Shown: positions 50,193 through 61,736, numbered from the stretch's first letter. The stretch is DNA of 64,000 nt from Mactromeris polynyma (GCA_032209605.1 JASFXZ010000096.1:62001-126000), one strand, 5' to 3'. The notes: a model not told the origin generated them from the sequence alone. A program made the numbers and translations.

Positions 50193-51153
50193 TTTTTGTT
50201 AGTAATATGTGTGCTTGGCTTCTTTCTGGTAATATATGTGCTTGGCTTCTTTCTGGTAATATATGTGCTTGGCTTCTTTCTGGTAATATATGTGCTTGAC
50301 TTCTTTCTGGTAATATGTGTGCTTGGCTTCTTTCTGGTAATATATGTGCTTGGCTTCTTTCTGGTAATATATGTGCTTGGCTTCTTTCTGGTAATATGTG
50401 TGCTTGGCTTCTTTCTGGTAATATATGTGCTTGGCTTCTTTCTGGTAATATATGTGCTTGGCTTCTTTCTGGTAATATATGTGCTTGACTTCTTTCTGGT
50501 AATATGTGTGCTTGATTTCTTTCTGGTAATATATGTGCTTGACTTCTTTCTGGTAATATATGTGCTTGGCTTCTTTCTGGTAATATGTGTGCTTGACTTC
50601 TTTCTGGTAATATATGTGCTTGACTTCTTTCTGGTAATATATGTGCTTGACTTCTTTCTGGTAATATATGTGCTTGGCTTCTTTCTGGTAATATATGTGC
50701 TTGGCTTCTTTCTGGTAATATGTGTGCTTGACTTCTTTCTGGTAATATGTGTGCTTGGCTTCTTTCTGGTAATATATGTGCTTGGCTTCTTTCTGGTAAT
50801 CTGTGTGCTTGACTTCTTTCTGGTAATATGTGTGCTTGGCTTCTTTCTGGTAATATATGTGCTTGGCTTCTTTCTGGTAATATGTGTGCTTGACTTCTTA
50901 CTGGTAATATGTGTGCTTGGCTTCTTTCTGGTAATATATGTGCTTGGCTTCTTTCTGGTAATCTGTGTGCTTGGCTTCTTTCTGGTAATATATGTGCTTG
51001 ACTTCTTTCTGGTAATATGTGTGCTTGGCTTCTTTCTGGTAATATATGTGCTTGGCTTCTTTCTGGTAATATATGTGCTTGACTTCTTTCTGGTAATATA
51101 TGTGCTTGGCTTCTTTCTGGTAATATATGTGCTTGACTTCTTTCTGGTAATAT

Positions 51154-51747
51154 GTGTGATTGGCTTCTTTCTGGTAATATGTGTGCTTGACTTCTTTCTG
51201 GTAATATGTGTGCTTGACCTCTTTCTGGTAATATGTGTGTTTGACTTCTTTCTGGTAATATGTGTGCTTGACCTCTTTCTGGTAATATGTGTGCTTGACT
51301 TCTTTCTGGTAATATGTGTGCTTGACTTCTTTCTGATAATATGTGTGCTTGACCTCTTTCTGGTAATCTGTGTGCTTGACTTCTTTCTGGTAATATGTGT
51401 GCTTGACTTCTTTCTGGTAATATATGTGCTTGACTTCTTTCTGGTAATATGTGTGATTGGCTTCTTTCTGGTAATATGTGTGCTTGACTTCTTTCTGGTA
51501 ATATGTGTGCTTGACCTCTTTCTGGTAATATGTGTGTTTGACTTCTTTCTGGTAATATGTGTGCTTGACCTCTTTCTGGTAATATGTGTGCTTGACTTCT
51601 TTCTGGTAATATGTGTGCTTGACTTCTTTCTGATAATATGTGTGCTTGACCTCTTTCTGGTAATCTGTGTGCTTGACTTCTTTCTGGTAATATGTGTGCT
51701 TGACTTCTTTCTGGTAATCTGTGTGCTTGACTTCTTTCTGGTAATAT
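51154..51747 (+). repeat. 11-unit higher-order duplication inside the 27-bp array
   Basis: A rare gtgtgattggc unit occurs at 51154 and 51451, 297 bases (11 units) apart. The order of variant units that follows (cttgac, cttgacc, gtttgac, cttgacc, then a ctgataat unit at 51334 and 51631) is repeated. This is a recent block duplication inside the array. Confidence 0.9.
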
Positions 51748-53645
51748 GTGTGCTTGACTTCTTTCTGGTAATCTGTGTGCTTGACTTCTTTCTGGTAATA
51801 TGTGTGCTTGACTTCTTTCTGGTAATATGTGTGCTTGACTTCTTTCTGGTAATCTGTGTGCTTGGCTTCTTTCTGGTAATCTGTGTGCTTGGCTTCTTTC
51901 TGGTAATATGTGTGTTTGACCTCTTTCTGGTAATATGTGTGCTTGACTTCTTTCTGGTAATCTGTGTGCTTGACCTCTTTCTGGTAATCTGTGTGCTTGA
52001 CTTCTTTCTGGTAATATGTGTGCTTGACTTCTTTCTGGTAAATGTGTGCTTGACTTCTTTCTGGTAATATGTGTGCTTGACTTCTTTCTAGTAATATGTG
52101 TGCTTGACCTCTTTCTGGTAATATGTGTGCTTGACTTCTTTCTGGTAATATGTGTGCTTGACTTCTTTCTGGTAATATGTGTGCTTGACTTCTTTCTGGT
52201 AATATGTGTGCTTGGCTTCTTTCTGGTAATCTGTGTGCTTGACTTCTTTCTGGTAATATGTGTGCTTGACTTCTTTCTAGTAATATGTGTGCTTGACCTC
52301 TTTCTGGTAATCTGTGTGCTTGACCTCTTTCTGGTAATATGTGTGTTTGACTTCTTTCTGGTAATATGTGTGCTTGGCTTCTTTCTGGTAATCTGTGTGC
52401 TTGACCTCTTTCTGGTAATATGTGTGTTTGACTTCTTTCTGGTAATATGTGTGCTTGACCTCTTTCTGGTAATATGTGTGCTTGACTTCTTTCTGGTAAT
52501 ATGTGTGCTTGACTTCTTTCTGATAATATGTGTGCTTGACCTCTTTCTGGTAATCTGTGTGCTTGACTTCTTTCTGGTAATATGTGTGCTTGACTTATTT
52601 CTGGTAATCTGTGTGCTTGACTTCTTTCTGGTAATATGTGTGCTTGACTTCTTTCTGGTAATCTGTGTGCTTGACTTCTTTCTGGTAATATGTGTGCTTG
52701 ACTTCTTTCTGGTAATATGTGTGCTTGACTTCTTTCTGGTAATCTGTGTGCTTGGCTTCTTTCCGGTAATCTGTGTGCTTGGCTTCTTTCTGGTAATATG
52801 TGTGTTTGACCTCTTTCTGGTAATATGTGTGCTTGACTTCTTTCTGGTAATCTGTGTGCTTGACCTCTTTCTGGTAATCTGTGTGCTTGACTTCTTTCTG
52901 GTAATATGTGTGCTTGACTTCTTTCTGGTAAATGTGTGCTTGACTTCTTTCTGGTAATATGTGTGCTTGACTTCTTTCTAGTAATATGTGTGCTTGACCT
53001 CTTTCTGGTAATATGTGTGCTTGACTTCTTTCTGGTAATATGTGTGCTTGACTTCTTTCTGGTAATATGTGTGCTTGACTTCTTTCTGGTAATATGTGTG
53101 CTTGGCTTCTTTCTGGTAATCTGTGTGCTTGACTTCTTTCTGGTAATATATGTGCTTGACTTCTTTCTGGTAATATATGTGCTTGACTTCTTTCTGGTAA
53201 TATGTGTGCTTGACTTCTTTCTGGTAATATGTGTGCTTGACTTCTTTCTGGTAATATGTGTGCTTGACCTCTTTCTGGTAATATATGTGCTTGACTTCTT
53301 TCGGGTAATATGTATGCTTGACTTCTTTCTGGTAATATGTATGCTTGACCTCTTTCTGGTAATCTGTGTGCTTGACTTCTTTCTGGTAATATGTGTGCTT
53401 GACTTCTTTCTGGTAATATGTGTGCTTGACTTCTTTCTGGTAATCTGTGTGCTTGACTTCTTTCTGGTAATATGTGGTCATTACCTCTTTCTGGTAATCT
53501 GTGTGCTTGACTTCTTTCTGGTAATATGTGTGCTTGACTTCTTTCTGGTAATCTGTGTGCTTGACCTCTTTCTGGTAATCTGTGTGCTTGACTTCTTTCT
53601 GGTAATATGTGTGCTTGACTTCTTTCTGGTAAATGTGTGCTTGAC
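51631..53645 (+). repeat. Higher-order blocks of 33 and 26 units marked by 26-bp units
   Basis: The one-base-short unit ttctttctggtaaatgtg occurs at 52029, 52919 and 53620. The distances, 890 and 701 bases, are exactly 33 and 26 units minus one base. Other rare variants keep the same offsets: ctgataat at 51631 and 52521 (890), and ctagtaat at 52090, 52980 and 53681 (890 and 701). So large blocks were duplicated in tandem, the second with an internal deletion of seven units. Confidence 0.92.
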
Positions 53646-54737
53646 TTCTTTCTGGTAATATGTGTGCTTGACTTCTTTCTAGTAATATGTGTGCTTGACC
53701 TCTTTCTGGTAATATGTGTGCTTGACTTCTTTCTGGTAATATGTGTGCTTGACTTCTTTCTGGTAATATGTGTGCTTGACTTCTTTCTGGTAATATGTGT
53801 GCTTGGCTTCTTTCTGGTAATCTGTGTGCTTGGCTTCTTTCTGGTAATATGTGTGCTTGACCTCTTTCTGGTAATATATGTGCTTGACTTCTTTCTGGTA
53901 ATATGTGTGCTTGACCTCTTTCTGGTAATATGTGTGTTTGACTTCTTTCTGGTAATATGTGTGCTTGACCTCTTTCTGGTAATATATGTGCTTGACTTCT
54001 TTCGGGTAATATGTGTGTTTGACTTCTTTCTGGTAATATGTGTGCTTGACCTCTTTCTGGTAATATGTGTGTTTGACTTCTTTCTGGTAATATGTGTGCT
54101 TGACCTCTTTCTGGTAATATATGTGCTTGACTTCTTTCGGGTAATATGTGTGCTTGACTTCTTTCTGGTAATATGTATGCTTGACCTCTTTCTGGTAATC
54201 TGTGTGCTTGACTTCTTTCTGGTAATATGTGTGCTTGACTTCTTTCTGGTAATATGTGTGCTTGACTTCTTTCTGGTAATCTGTGTGCTTGACTTCTTTC
54301 TGGTAATATGTGGTCATTACCTCTTTCTGGTAATCTGTGTGCTTGACTTCTTTCTGGTAATATGTGTGCTTGACTTCTTTCTGGTAAGCTGTGTGCTTGG
54401 CTTCTTTCTGGTAATATGTGTGCTTGACTTCTTTCTGGTAATATATGTGCTTGACTTCTTTCTGGTAATATGTGTGCTTTGACATCTATCTGGTAATCTG
54501 TGTGCTTGGCTTCTTTCTGGTAAGCTGTGTGCTTGGCTTCTTTCTGGTAATATGTGTGCTTTGACATCTATCTGGTAATATGTGTGCTTGGCTTCTTTCT
54601 GGTAAGCTGTGTGCTTGGCTTCTTTCTGGTAATATGTGTGCTTGACTTCTTTCTGGTAATCTGTGTGCTTGGCTTCTTTCTGGTAATATGTGTGCTTTGA
54701 CATCTATCTGGTAATCTGTGTGCTTGATTTCTTTCTT

Positions 54738-55068
54738 CACAATCACTTGTCCAATGTTTTTTTCTTGCTCATGAATAAGTCATGCAGAACTACTTGTTGT
54801 TGATACACATGGTGTGAAGTGTTTTCTATAGTAACACATATATCCAATGATTTGCCAGCACAAGACACTAACATCATTAGTCTGGTCAAGGTGACCATTA
54901 TGACATGTTTGCTGTAGATGTGTTTATATGTATGATGTTTAACCTTGTTGCGTCACATTAAATGAGGAACCAAGTAACAACAATCAGCTCTGAAACCTTT
55001 AGCAATTGCTGTCACTTCTATCATCACCTTAAGGTCACATCTTATTTTTTCACTCTAAGTAATGTAGT
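54738..55068. other. Non-coding stretch
   Basis: Nothing recognised between the 27-bp array and the MITE. Confidence 0.55.
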
Positions 55069-55493
55069 ATCAGCCATAGGGGGTTGGCACGTTGAGGAAA
55101 TGACCTAGAACAGACATCCAAGTCAAAATCAATCATACCATGTAATATCATTTACGTGAGTCATTTGATGTTGCGACTACTCCATAGACTAAAAAAAATG
55201 GCACTTTCTGCACGTTTCACGTTGGATTGTGGTTTTTTGGTTAGATGAACTGCTAAATTGTTATTGTTTGTTAGAAGTGTAATTTGTATTAGCTGCACGC
55301 AGTTAATTGTGAATGTGAATTTGGCAGAGTATTAAAATTTTGACGGACAATTAAATGAACTTGGGGTGAGAATATTTTTGTTTTAGTTATACATGTAACC
55401 CTTATTAATGATATTACATGGTATGATTGATTTTGACTTGGATGTCTGTTTTAGGTCATTTCCTCAACGTGCCAACCCCCTTTGGCATCAGCC
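55069..55493. mobile_element. Long-arm inverted-repeat MITE, 411 bp, with 7-bp flanking repeat
   Basis: The arms 55079-55152 and 55407-55480 are inverted copies of 74 bases with a single mismatch, starting gggggttggcacgttgagga. The 254-base centre has no coding capacity. Directly outside, atcagcc occurs at 55069-55075 and 55487-55493 (8 bases with one mismatch if extended), which looks like the target-site duplication of the insertion. An 8-bp duplication would point to a hAT-type or P-type transposase in trans, but the terminal bases do not clearly settle this. Near-identical arms suggest a young copy. Confidence 0.88.
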
Positions 55494-56282
55494 TGTGTGT
55501 AAATTTAGTAGTTAACTAAGTAACTTGCCAATAGATGAAATCCAGAATAGACTTAAATGGGATTTTCCAGGACCACTTGCAAAATTTAATTTTAGATCAA
55601 TTGAAGTTCAGTAAGGCATTTAATCCTGTTTTGGTTTTAATTGTGATTCAAGCATAATTTTCATAGTTGTTTTTACTGCAGGGTTTTGGTATATAACCTG
55701 TATTTATAGCATTCATGGGTAGATCTGTTATTTGCTCAATAGCAAAAAAATGATTACTTTCTAGGTAGCAAATCTAAACACCATTATCCAAATAGTCACT
55801 AGTAAACAGATCAAATGTCTTTTTTTAGATGATTAAAGGATTTGGTGGGTCGTTGGTTGCAATAAAATTGTATGAAAGTATTTTATGTATATTTTCAGAC
55901 TCCTTTATAATATTCCCTTTGTACTTGTGAAAATATATCTGTCTGGATCATTTTATGATGTGCAAAAATAAATGTCAATAAAAAATACAGACAGTGTATT
56001 TCTCTGTGAACCAGAATAAGTGAATCACAAAAAACATTTCCTGTTTTTTTGGATTGAAGTCATTCATTCATTCACTCCATTGAAAGTGACAGATGCCACT
56101 GTCAAACCAAGATGGGATGCAGAAGATGGAATATTTGATGAATACAGTTATTTCCATCAAATCTTGTGGAATCCTTTGATATAATGGTCAAAGATGATGA
56201 CCCTAGGATTAAGCAATGGCTAGTTTAACATAATAGTGATACATATTTTTCCATTAAAATACATAAATTGGTCCCTATAGAG
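55494..56282. other. AT-rich non-coding stretch
   Basis: Nothing recognised. Confidence 0.55.
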
Positions 56283-56396
56283 TGGTGCTGGGTCACTGAC
56301 CTTGAAACATCTTGCCCCTCACCATCCTGTCTTGGATTACTGTAGATTACATAATTTAGGAGCCATGTGGCTGATTTTCAGAAGGGCACACAGTGA
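56283..56396 (+). mobile_element. Diverged copy of the bivalve-type SINE
   Basis: The segment has tgaccttgaaacatcttgc, cccctcacca and then ggagccatgtggctgatttt, cagaaggg. This follows the order of the SINE at 35985 (tcacttgcccctcacca ... ccagctggtttacataagg). The tRNA-like B box is decayed and no gtcttcctccac tail is visible, so this is a truncated 5' part without a minisatellite. Confidence 0.45.
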
Positions 56397-58154
56397 TCCC
56401 CTTACATCTTCAGATGCCCTCTCTTTATCAAAGACAGGACAAATGTTCTTTATGAAACCTCATTACCCTAAGCCTGAACCTACACCCAGCCATACAATAA
56501 TTGGTCTCTGACACTATGGGATCACTAATCTATAACACGTATTCTGTCTAGGAATGAAGGGAGTTGTGTTCCAATTGTGGAAGTCCTTAGCAATCATTGA
56601 GTATTAGGGTACAAAAAGGTCTGCAATGGCAGAAGTATACAAATCCATGATAGGTGAACAATACTTTCAATGATACCTGACATGGTCTCCATCCATAGGA
56701 GCTTAGCAATGCAAAAGAGTCAATATGTCACCTTTTAAAACCTTTATTTGTTGTGTACTGTATTACAAAGAGAGCCTTCTTTCATGTCTGATTGACTTTA
56801 GAGTACCTTAGACTGTGGTTAGATCAAAGGAACATTGGTATGTGTCTGTTGGTGTTTGCTTTAACCTCAGCATTAACCTCTGTGATTTAATCAATTTGGT
56901 TTATTATATTCATTTCATGTGCTGAATAAAAGACGCTCTGCTAATAAGCAGTGTTGGTTCTATATATACATACATAATTCAGAATGCTGTTTGATAGAGA
57001 TCTTGCAGAAATTGTGCTGTAAAATAAGTCCTGATTATGTAACAGTGGGCATAATAATCAGCTGTCTAACAATGTTATCTTTATACTAATCTTAAACTGA
57101 ATACTACTAAAAGCAATCCTGGGAAAGGATTAAGTTCTGAAATTGTTATGTAAGTAAGGAGGGTTCCAGGTAACAAGAGGCTTCACCAATTGCTGATGCC
57201 AATGTTCATGTGACTGAGCAACTAAGTTCTTCCCTCAGATACTCTATATGAAATATATGTCAGCCTGTCATGTCTTGAATTTGTGAAGAGATTAAGACAA
57301 CAATGTCATTAAAACAATTACTAGTAATATCACTCCTAAATAAAAGTATGTTGACTTGTGTTAACATAATGACATTATACCAACAATACTACAGACAATT
57401 TTGAAGTCATCAAAACGGTGAAAATACTCCTTAACAACAAAATAATTGAACATATTGCACTGTTACCAGATTAATAATGCAATTTTTAGTGATCATAAAA
57501 CTATTTACTTGAAAGAAGTTGGACAGCATTATCTTAAAAAACTCGGAATTTTTCACTTATTTTCCATAATGGTCTTAATTATCAGATTTCTCTTGAAAAA
57601 GCTTTCCCATATTTGTTTATGTGCATTATACTTAAACAATCTTAAATTTCATTAAAACAATTTTCTTTCGGCTCCAATAATTTTGCAAGCTAAATAAGCA
57701 AGTCATGCTGACAAAAAATTTTCTGAGACAACTTTTTGCTGGTCTTCGTGCCTTGAAGCAAGGGTATGCTCCTAGCACGGCTGGAACCTATGGTATTACT
57801 TTATAAATCATCGGTGTTACACTGGTTACTCTTTCCTGTCTGTTCATTAATCTTGTTGTTGTGGTTATATTACAGCAATTTACTAACTATATCATCTTGT
57901 TATTTCATAATGTTTCCTAGAAGGCTTGATATGACACAAGTCCCAAATCAAGTTTTAAGCCAACAAGTTAGATCTTCATTCTTGTTGATAACAGTATTAC
58001 TTGTATTGGCACAGTACTAATTACACTACCTGCATGTGCTAATTTACGTACAAGCAATAAGAAGTACAGTGAAATTGATACAAATATACAATGCATTGGT
58101 TAAGTTTGGTACAGCAGAATGCATCAGGATAATAATGAACCATTTGTGTGTGGT
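56397..58154. other. AT-rich non-coding stretch
   Basis: Nothing recognised beyond chance frames, including a hydrophobic plus frame at 57766-58020. Confidence 0.5.
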
Positions 58155-58245
58155 ATTGTTAATGAGAGGCCAGACTGATTTGTTCAGTCGATCAGTTGAG
58201 ACACTGACTGCCAATCTGGAAATTCCTGGGTGGGTTTGAATCAGA
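58155..58245 (+). mobile_element. Possible tRNA-derived SINE head (plus strand)
   Basis: The run cagtcgatcagttgagacac, tgactgccaatctgg and then ggtttgaatca (58233-58243) resembles the A-box region, anticodon region and B box of the tRNA-like SINE heads common in bivalves. The A box is a poor match and no body is recognised. Confidence 0.35.
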
Positions 58246-59738
58246 CATGAGATTTACATTCTCCATGACAAGTTGACTCTCTGACTGAATATTAAAAATT
58301 GTCAGTTACTAAAAAAAAATGGCGTGGAATATATTTGAAACACTCAGGTAAGCTCAACTGGTGTAGTGCTCAACTGAAATACTATTCAAAACAGCACAAA
58401 ATGGCAACACAAAGACATTATAGAGAATTGAACTATAATATAACCCAGTACAGAAAGAAATTAGCATGACAACCCCAGGAATCAAATGTGTGTTAAATGT
58501 TATGACTTTTCTAGGATGTAAATGATAACAGACTTTAATGTGCTATAAACTGTAAGTAGGGAATTATTTTTTTAAAGTTTTACTTCAGTTTTTTAAAGCT
58601 CTTCTACTTGAAGGTCCTTTAAACATTCCTATGGGGTTAATTTTGTGAATGTTTGTAGACGCCATTTTGTCTCAAGCCAATAAAGTCTTTTATTTTTTGT
58701 TTAAATCTCATTTTTTTAGGAATAATACCTCTTTTTACATTACCACTTCGTCATGGTTAGGCAATATTTAGGAGTGATGAGAAATTACTTATGAAATGTA
58801 ACATTGACAAAAAAAATGTGTTGCTTGGCATGAGAATTACACTTGAAAATAAAATGGTTACAAATATGTTTGGAACTATATTCATATCTATAAATCTTGA
58901 TTGCAAATTACTTTTTCTTGCCAGAACTCTGCGGTGTTTTATGACGGGTAAAGTGTTTGGCTGCTGGGACACAGTAGCAGAAACCAAGCTGGGAACCATT
59001 ATATAGTAACAATATATCTCATGGGAATAATTTGGAATAGCCCAAGAGCATCCATAACAAATGTGTCTTATTACCAAAGGCAAAAACTGACATTTTATGA
59101 AGGGAAAATATGTATTGTATAGGTGGCAGCAGTAATTATGACATGAAAATTATCATAAAGTTTGTCATTATTCACTATGTAAAGTACCTGGTATGTGTGT
59201 ATACTACAAACAGTGCATTGTTTTCCCGATACTTATTGCTATAATGCTAAAACCATTCTTAGCTCTGTCGTCATCATTTTATTGTAATAGAAAGAAACAA
59301 TGAAATAAGTAGATCTCCAGTCATTGAAATGGACCTCACATGTTGTGGGAACTCGTGCATAGTCAGGTAGTCACTTGGTTATATTGTTAAACGTCTAATT
59401 TGCTGCCATATTATATTAATATGATTATTCTTTTCTGGATATAATTTGCATTACCAAACTTTCACAGGTTCTCATCCATTGTTTGGTTCGATTGAACTTT
59501 CACAGGTGTATAAATTACTTGATCAGTGCACAAGATTTATTTGTCAATCGCCGATATATATAGATATATCGTGTCCACTGACTTTGTTAATTTATGCGCC
59601 TGTGACAGTTGAAATATCAAACAATATCATTGAACATAAAGATTAATTTTGATTGAGATAAATTTAGTTTAAATATACTGTTGCCATTGCAATGCGAATA
59701 ATGTTCTGATCAGTCTCACAGACTCTGCTTAGAACTAA
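58246..59738. other. AT-rich non-coding stretch
   Basis: Nothing recognised. Confidence 0.55.
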
Positions 59739-59775
59739 CCAATCAGAGACTTCAGTTTTCAGACTAGCATCCAAT
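59739..59775 (+). promoter_or_regulatory. Pair of CCAAT boxes 32 bp apart
   Basis: Two CCAAT motifs, in aaccaatcaga (59739-59743) and atccaatcaca (59771-59775), lie in the same orientation 32 bases apart. Both match the extended NF-Y consensus well, and pairs about three helical turns apart are typical of NF-Y-driven promoters. A transcription start or coding exon close by is not evident; the nearest exon-like piece begins 1.4 kb downstream. Chance occurrence is possible. Confidence 0.25.
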
Positions 59776-61144
59776 CACAGGTTTATAACATCCAGCCAAG
59801 TTACATACATCATGTTTGATGTATTGAGTATGTAGTAAAATGCATAATCATGCTAATTGAATTGCGCTGAGTTATAAAATACTGTTACATGTTGAAAAAA
59901 AACCTGCAGTGAGTTTGAAGTACAACTTCTACTAATCAGCTTCTTTTTATCATAAATTTAAAGACCCTTTTGTTGATAAATACTGAAAAAAACACCCTTT
60001 TATATACTGTAAATCACCTTATGTTCGCATTGTGAAATTTTTGCGAAAATCTGTTTCTCAAGTAATTCACGACTTGAAGAATTAGTGGTATTGGCTCTCT
60101 CGTTCTGTAGTTATGTTGGTGTTAATTTTTATGTTGGTTATGAATTCCTGAGATAACAGATATGCATATTAACATGAAATTTACATTGTTGGGAATGAAA
60201 GCAGGCTTACAGTATTTAAATTGTGCTCCTTTGAAGAGCATGACAATGCAACAAGGAGCAGAATGATTCAACAAGAATTTCAACTGAATCATTTATAAAG
60301 ATGACTATGAATATATTTTGCTTTGTTGATGTTTATCCAGAATAAACTACAGACATATTATAGGAAACAGAAGCCTTTTACTAAAGGTTAATGTGTTTAA
60401 TAACTAATTGAGTGAAAAGGGGCACTGTCTAAACACACCCTGGAACAAGTTATAGACAGTTTTGAAACAACTAAGAAACAGCAGGAGTAATTGTCTTAAT
60501 GACAGATGAAGATTTACTTACCATGTACTCATGGCTTGTACAAATACAGTACATGGCATTTAATGATTACTGATAATGATTATGATATGGGAACATTCTT
60601 GAAATTATTCTTTCTCGGGATTTTCGCTGATAATTTACTCGAAAGTTGTAGTTAGAATCAGAGTGGTTTAATTAGGCATCCAATAGTTTGGTACTTGCAA
60701 TCGCTCCTTGACTATTAGCTCCCTGTTGAGAAAATGGCCAAGTTTTTGAGGCAGTCCATTAAGTATGACTTACTATGTTGAAGTATGGATGATTAAAATA
60801 CTCATCAGAAAACATTTATTCATCTCATGGCTTAAATTCAGGGAGCCTATATTCCCGAAATTTAGATGGGGGGTAAATGTATTGGATTTGCTCTGCATTA
60901 TTTTAAATGTGTTTATTACTAACAAAGTATGCTATGTTGAGGGTTTAGAGCTAAAATATTGTAACTGCTTTGTTACGAAAGATGAGTTACAGTAGTTTAG
61001 TCCTCATCTGATATTACTTAACTTTGTTTGAGTTATTTGTTGCTGAACGAAATGGAAATGATTATTGTTATTCAGGCATTGTAAGTAACAGTTATGATAA
61101 TAAAATATCACTGTTTTAGTAACAGAAGTACTGTTTTCTTTCAG
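59776..61144. other. AT-rich non-coding stretch
   Basis: A tactgtaaatcacctta...tttttgcgaaaat segment at about 60005-60055 resembles the end of a common invertebrate repeat family. Nothing else is recognised. Confidence 0.45.
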
Positions 61145-61294
61145 CTCACATTAAAACAAGCTCGATGTTGGCGGTGTTGGTTATAGTGTCTGCTTGATGG
61201 AATTCTGGGATGGATTGATGATTTCGGCTATGCATCGTCCATTATTTCAGTCTTTGTCTTGTCATTGAAATGGAAGAACAATGTATCAGGAATG
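61145..61294 (+). other. Possible exon with consensus splice signals
   Basis: A good acceptor, tgttttctttcag (ending 61144), and a near-ideal donor, atg/gtaagtaaa (at 61295), bracket 150 bases that are GC-richer than their surroundings. All three frames contain at least one stop. In frame 1 the last 36 codons (after a TAG at 61184) are open and give a plausible peptide (contains LDGILGWIDDFGYASS). That fits a 5' UTR exon, an exon with a later acceptor, or chance. The product is not recognised. Confidence 0.25.
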
Positions 61295-61573
61295 GTAAGT
61301 AAATTTGTACAATAAATTAATTCAACCAGGCATGTTATTGATGTAATTGATTCAATCCTTATTCCATTTATAACAGTGAAAAAATTACATTTTCCATGAT
61401 TATAAGACAGAATTTAAGTTATTTTGTGTTAAAGGTGAGACATAGTAGCTATGACACCTGGGAAAGCCACACGCACAAAACAGGGTCTTTCTAAAGGACA
61501 CAAAATAAAACCAAGGAGGAGAAACATGAGATGCAACAACACAGGACCATGCTGCAATTAACCATGAAGTGAA
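61295..61573. other. Non-coding stretch
   Basis: Nothing recognised; it includes the tail of a minus-strand frame that begins in the neighbouring repeat. Confidence 0.5.
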
Positions 61574-61736
61574 CCTACCAGGCCATTCCTTGTGCCTCTG
61601 TTCCTTAACGTATGTACCCTTGAACCTTCGCAAGTGCCTTGTGTTTTATGGATTGTTGTTTTCCCGGAGGTCTGCATGGGGAGGCGCCATCTTACGTATG
61701 TGGCATTCGCTGTAGCTACTTATTCTCTCTCTTTTA
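61574..61736 (-). repeat. Dispersed repeat, copy 2 (pairs with 40461-40616)
   Basis: This is the same-order match to 40461-40616, 21 kb away and in the same orientation, with scattered substitutions and short indels. The minus-strand frame here reads RHLRRFKGTYVKEQRHKEWP. It keeps the residues shared with the other copy and adds three residues through a 9-base insertion. The flanks of the two copies do not match, so the repeat is about 160 bases as seen here, possibly a fragment of a longer element. Confidence 0.6.

Larger units (their letters stand above)
50193..54737 (+). repeat. 27-bp minisatellite, about 168 units
   Basis: The unit starts ttctttctggtaatatgtg and ends tgcttgac. Because 27 is nine codons, one plus frame stays open (nine-residue repeat FFLVICVLD) and all three minus frames stay open (such as KHTYYQKEV), giving frames up to 645 codons. 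This openness follows from the unit, not from selection. Most unit variants change the amino acid (tat/tgt, gac/ggc, ttc/ctc, ctt/ttt/att), and only a few (ata/atc, gac/gat) are silent. Three 26-base units break the plus frame at 52029, 52919 and 53620. Early units favour tatatgtgcttggc, later ones tatgtgtgcttgac. I regard the array as non-coding satellite. Confidence 0.97.

Noticed and set aside
50130..52067. 645-codon plus-strand open frame, and the 303-, 240- and 281-codon frames after it
   Set aside because: They are produced by a 27-base unit that has no stop in this frame. Most unit differences are amino-acid changing, one-base losses simply end one frame and start the next, and all three minus frames are open as well.
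52978..54567. 529-codon minus-strand open frame
   Set aside because: Same array. The reverse complement of the unit has no stop in any frame, so length carries no information.
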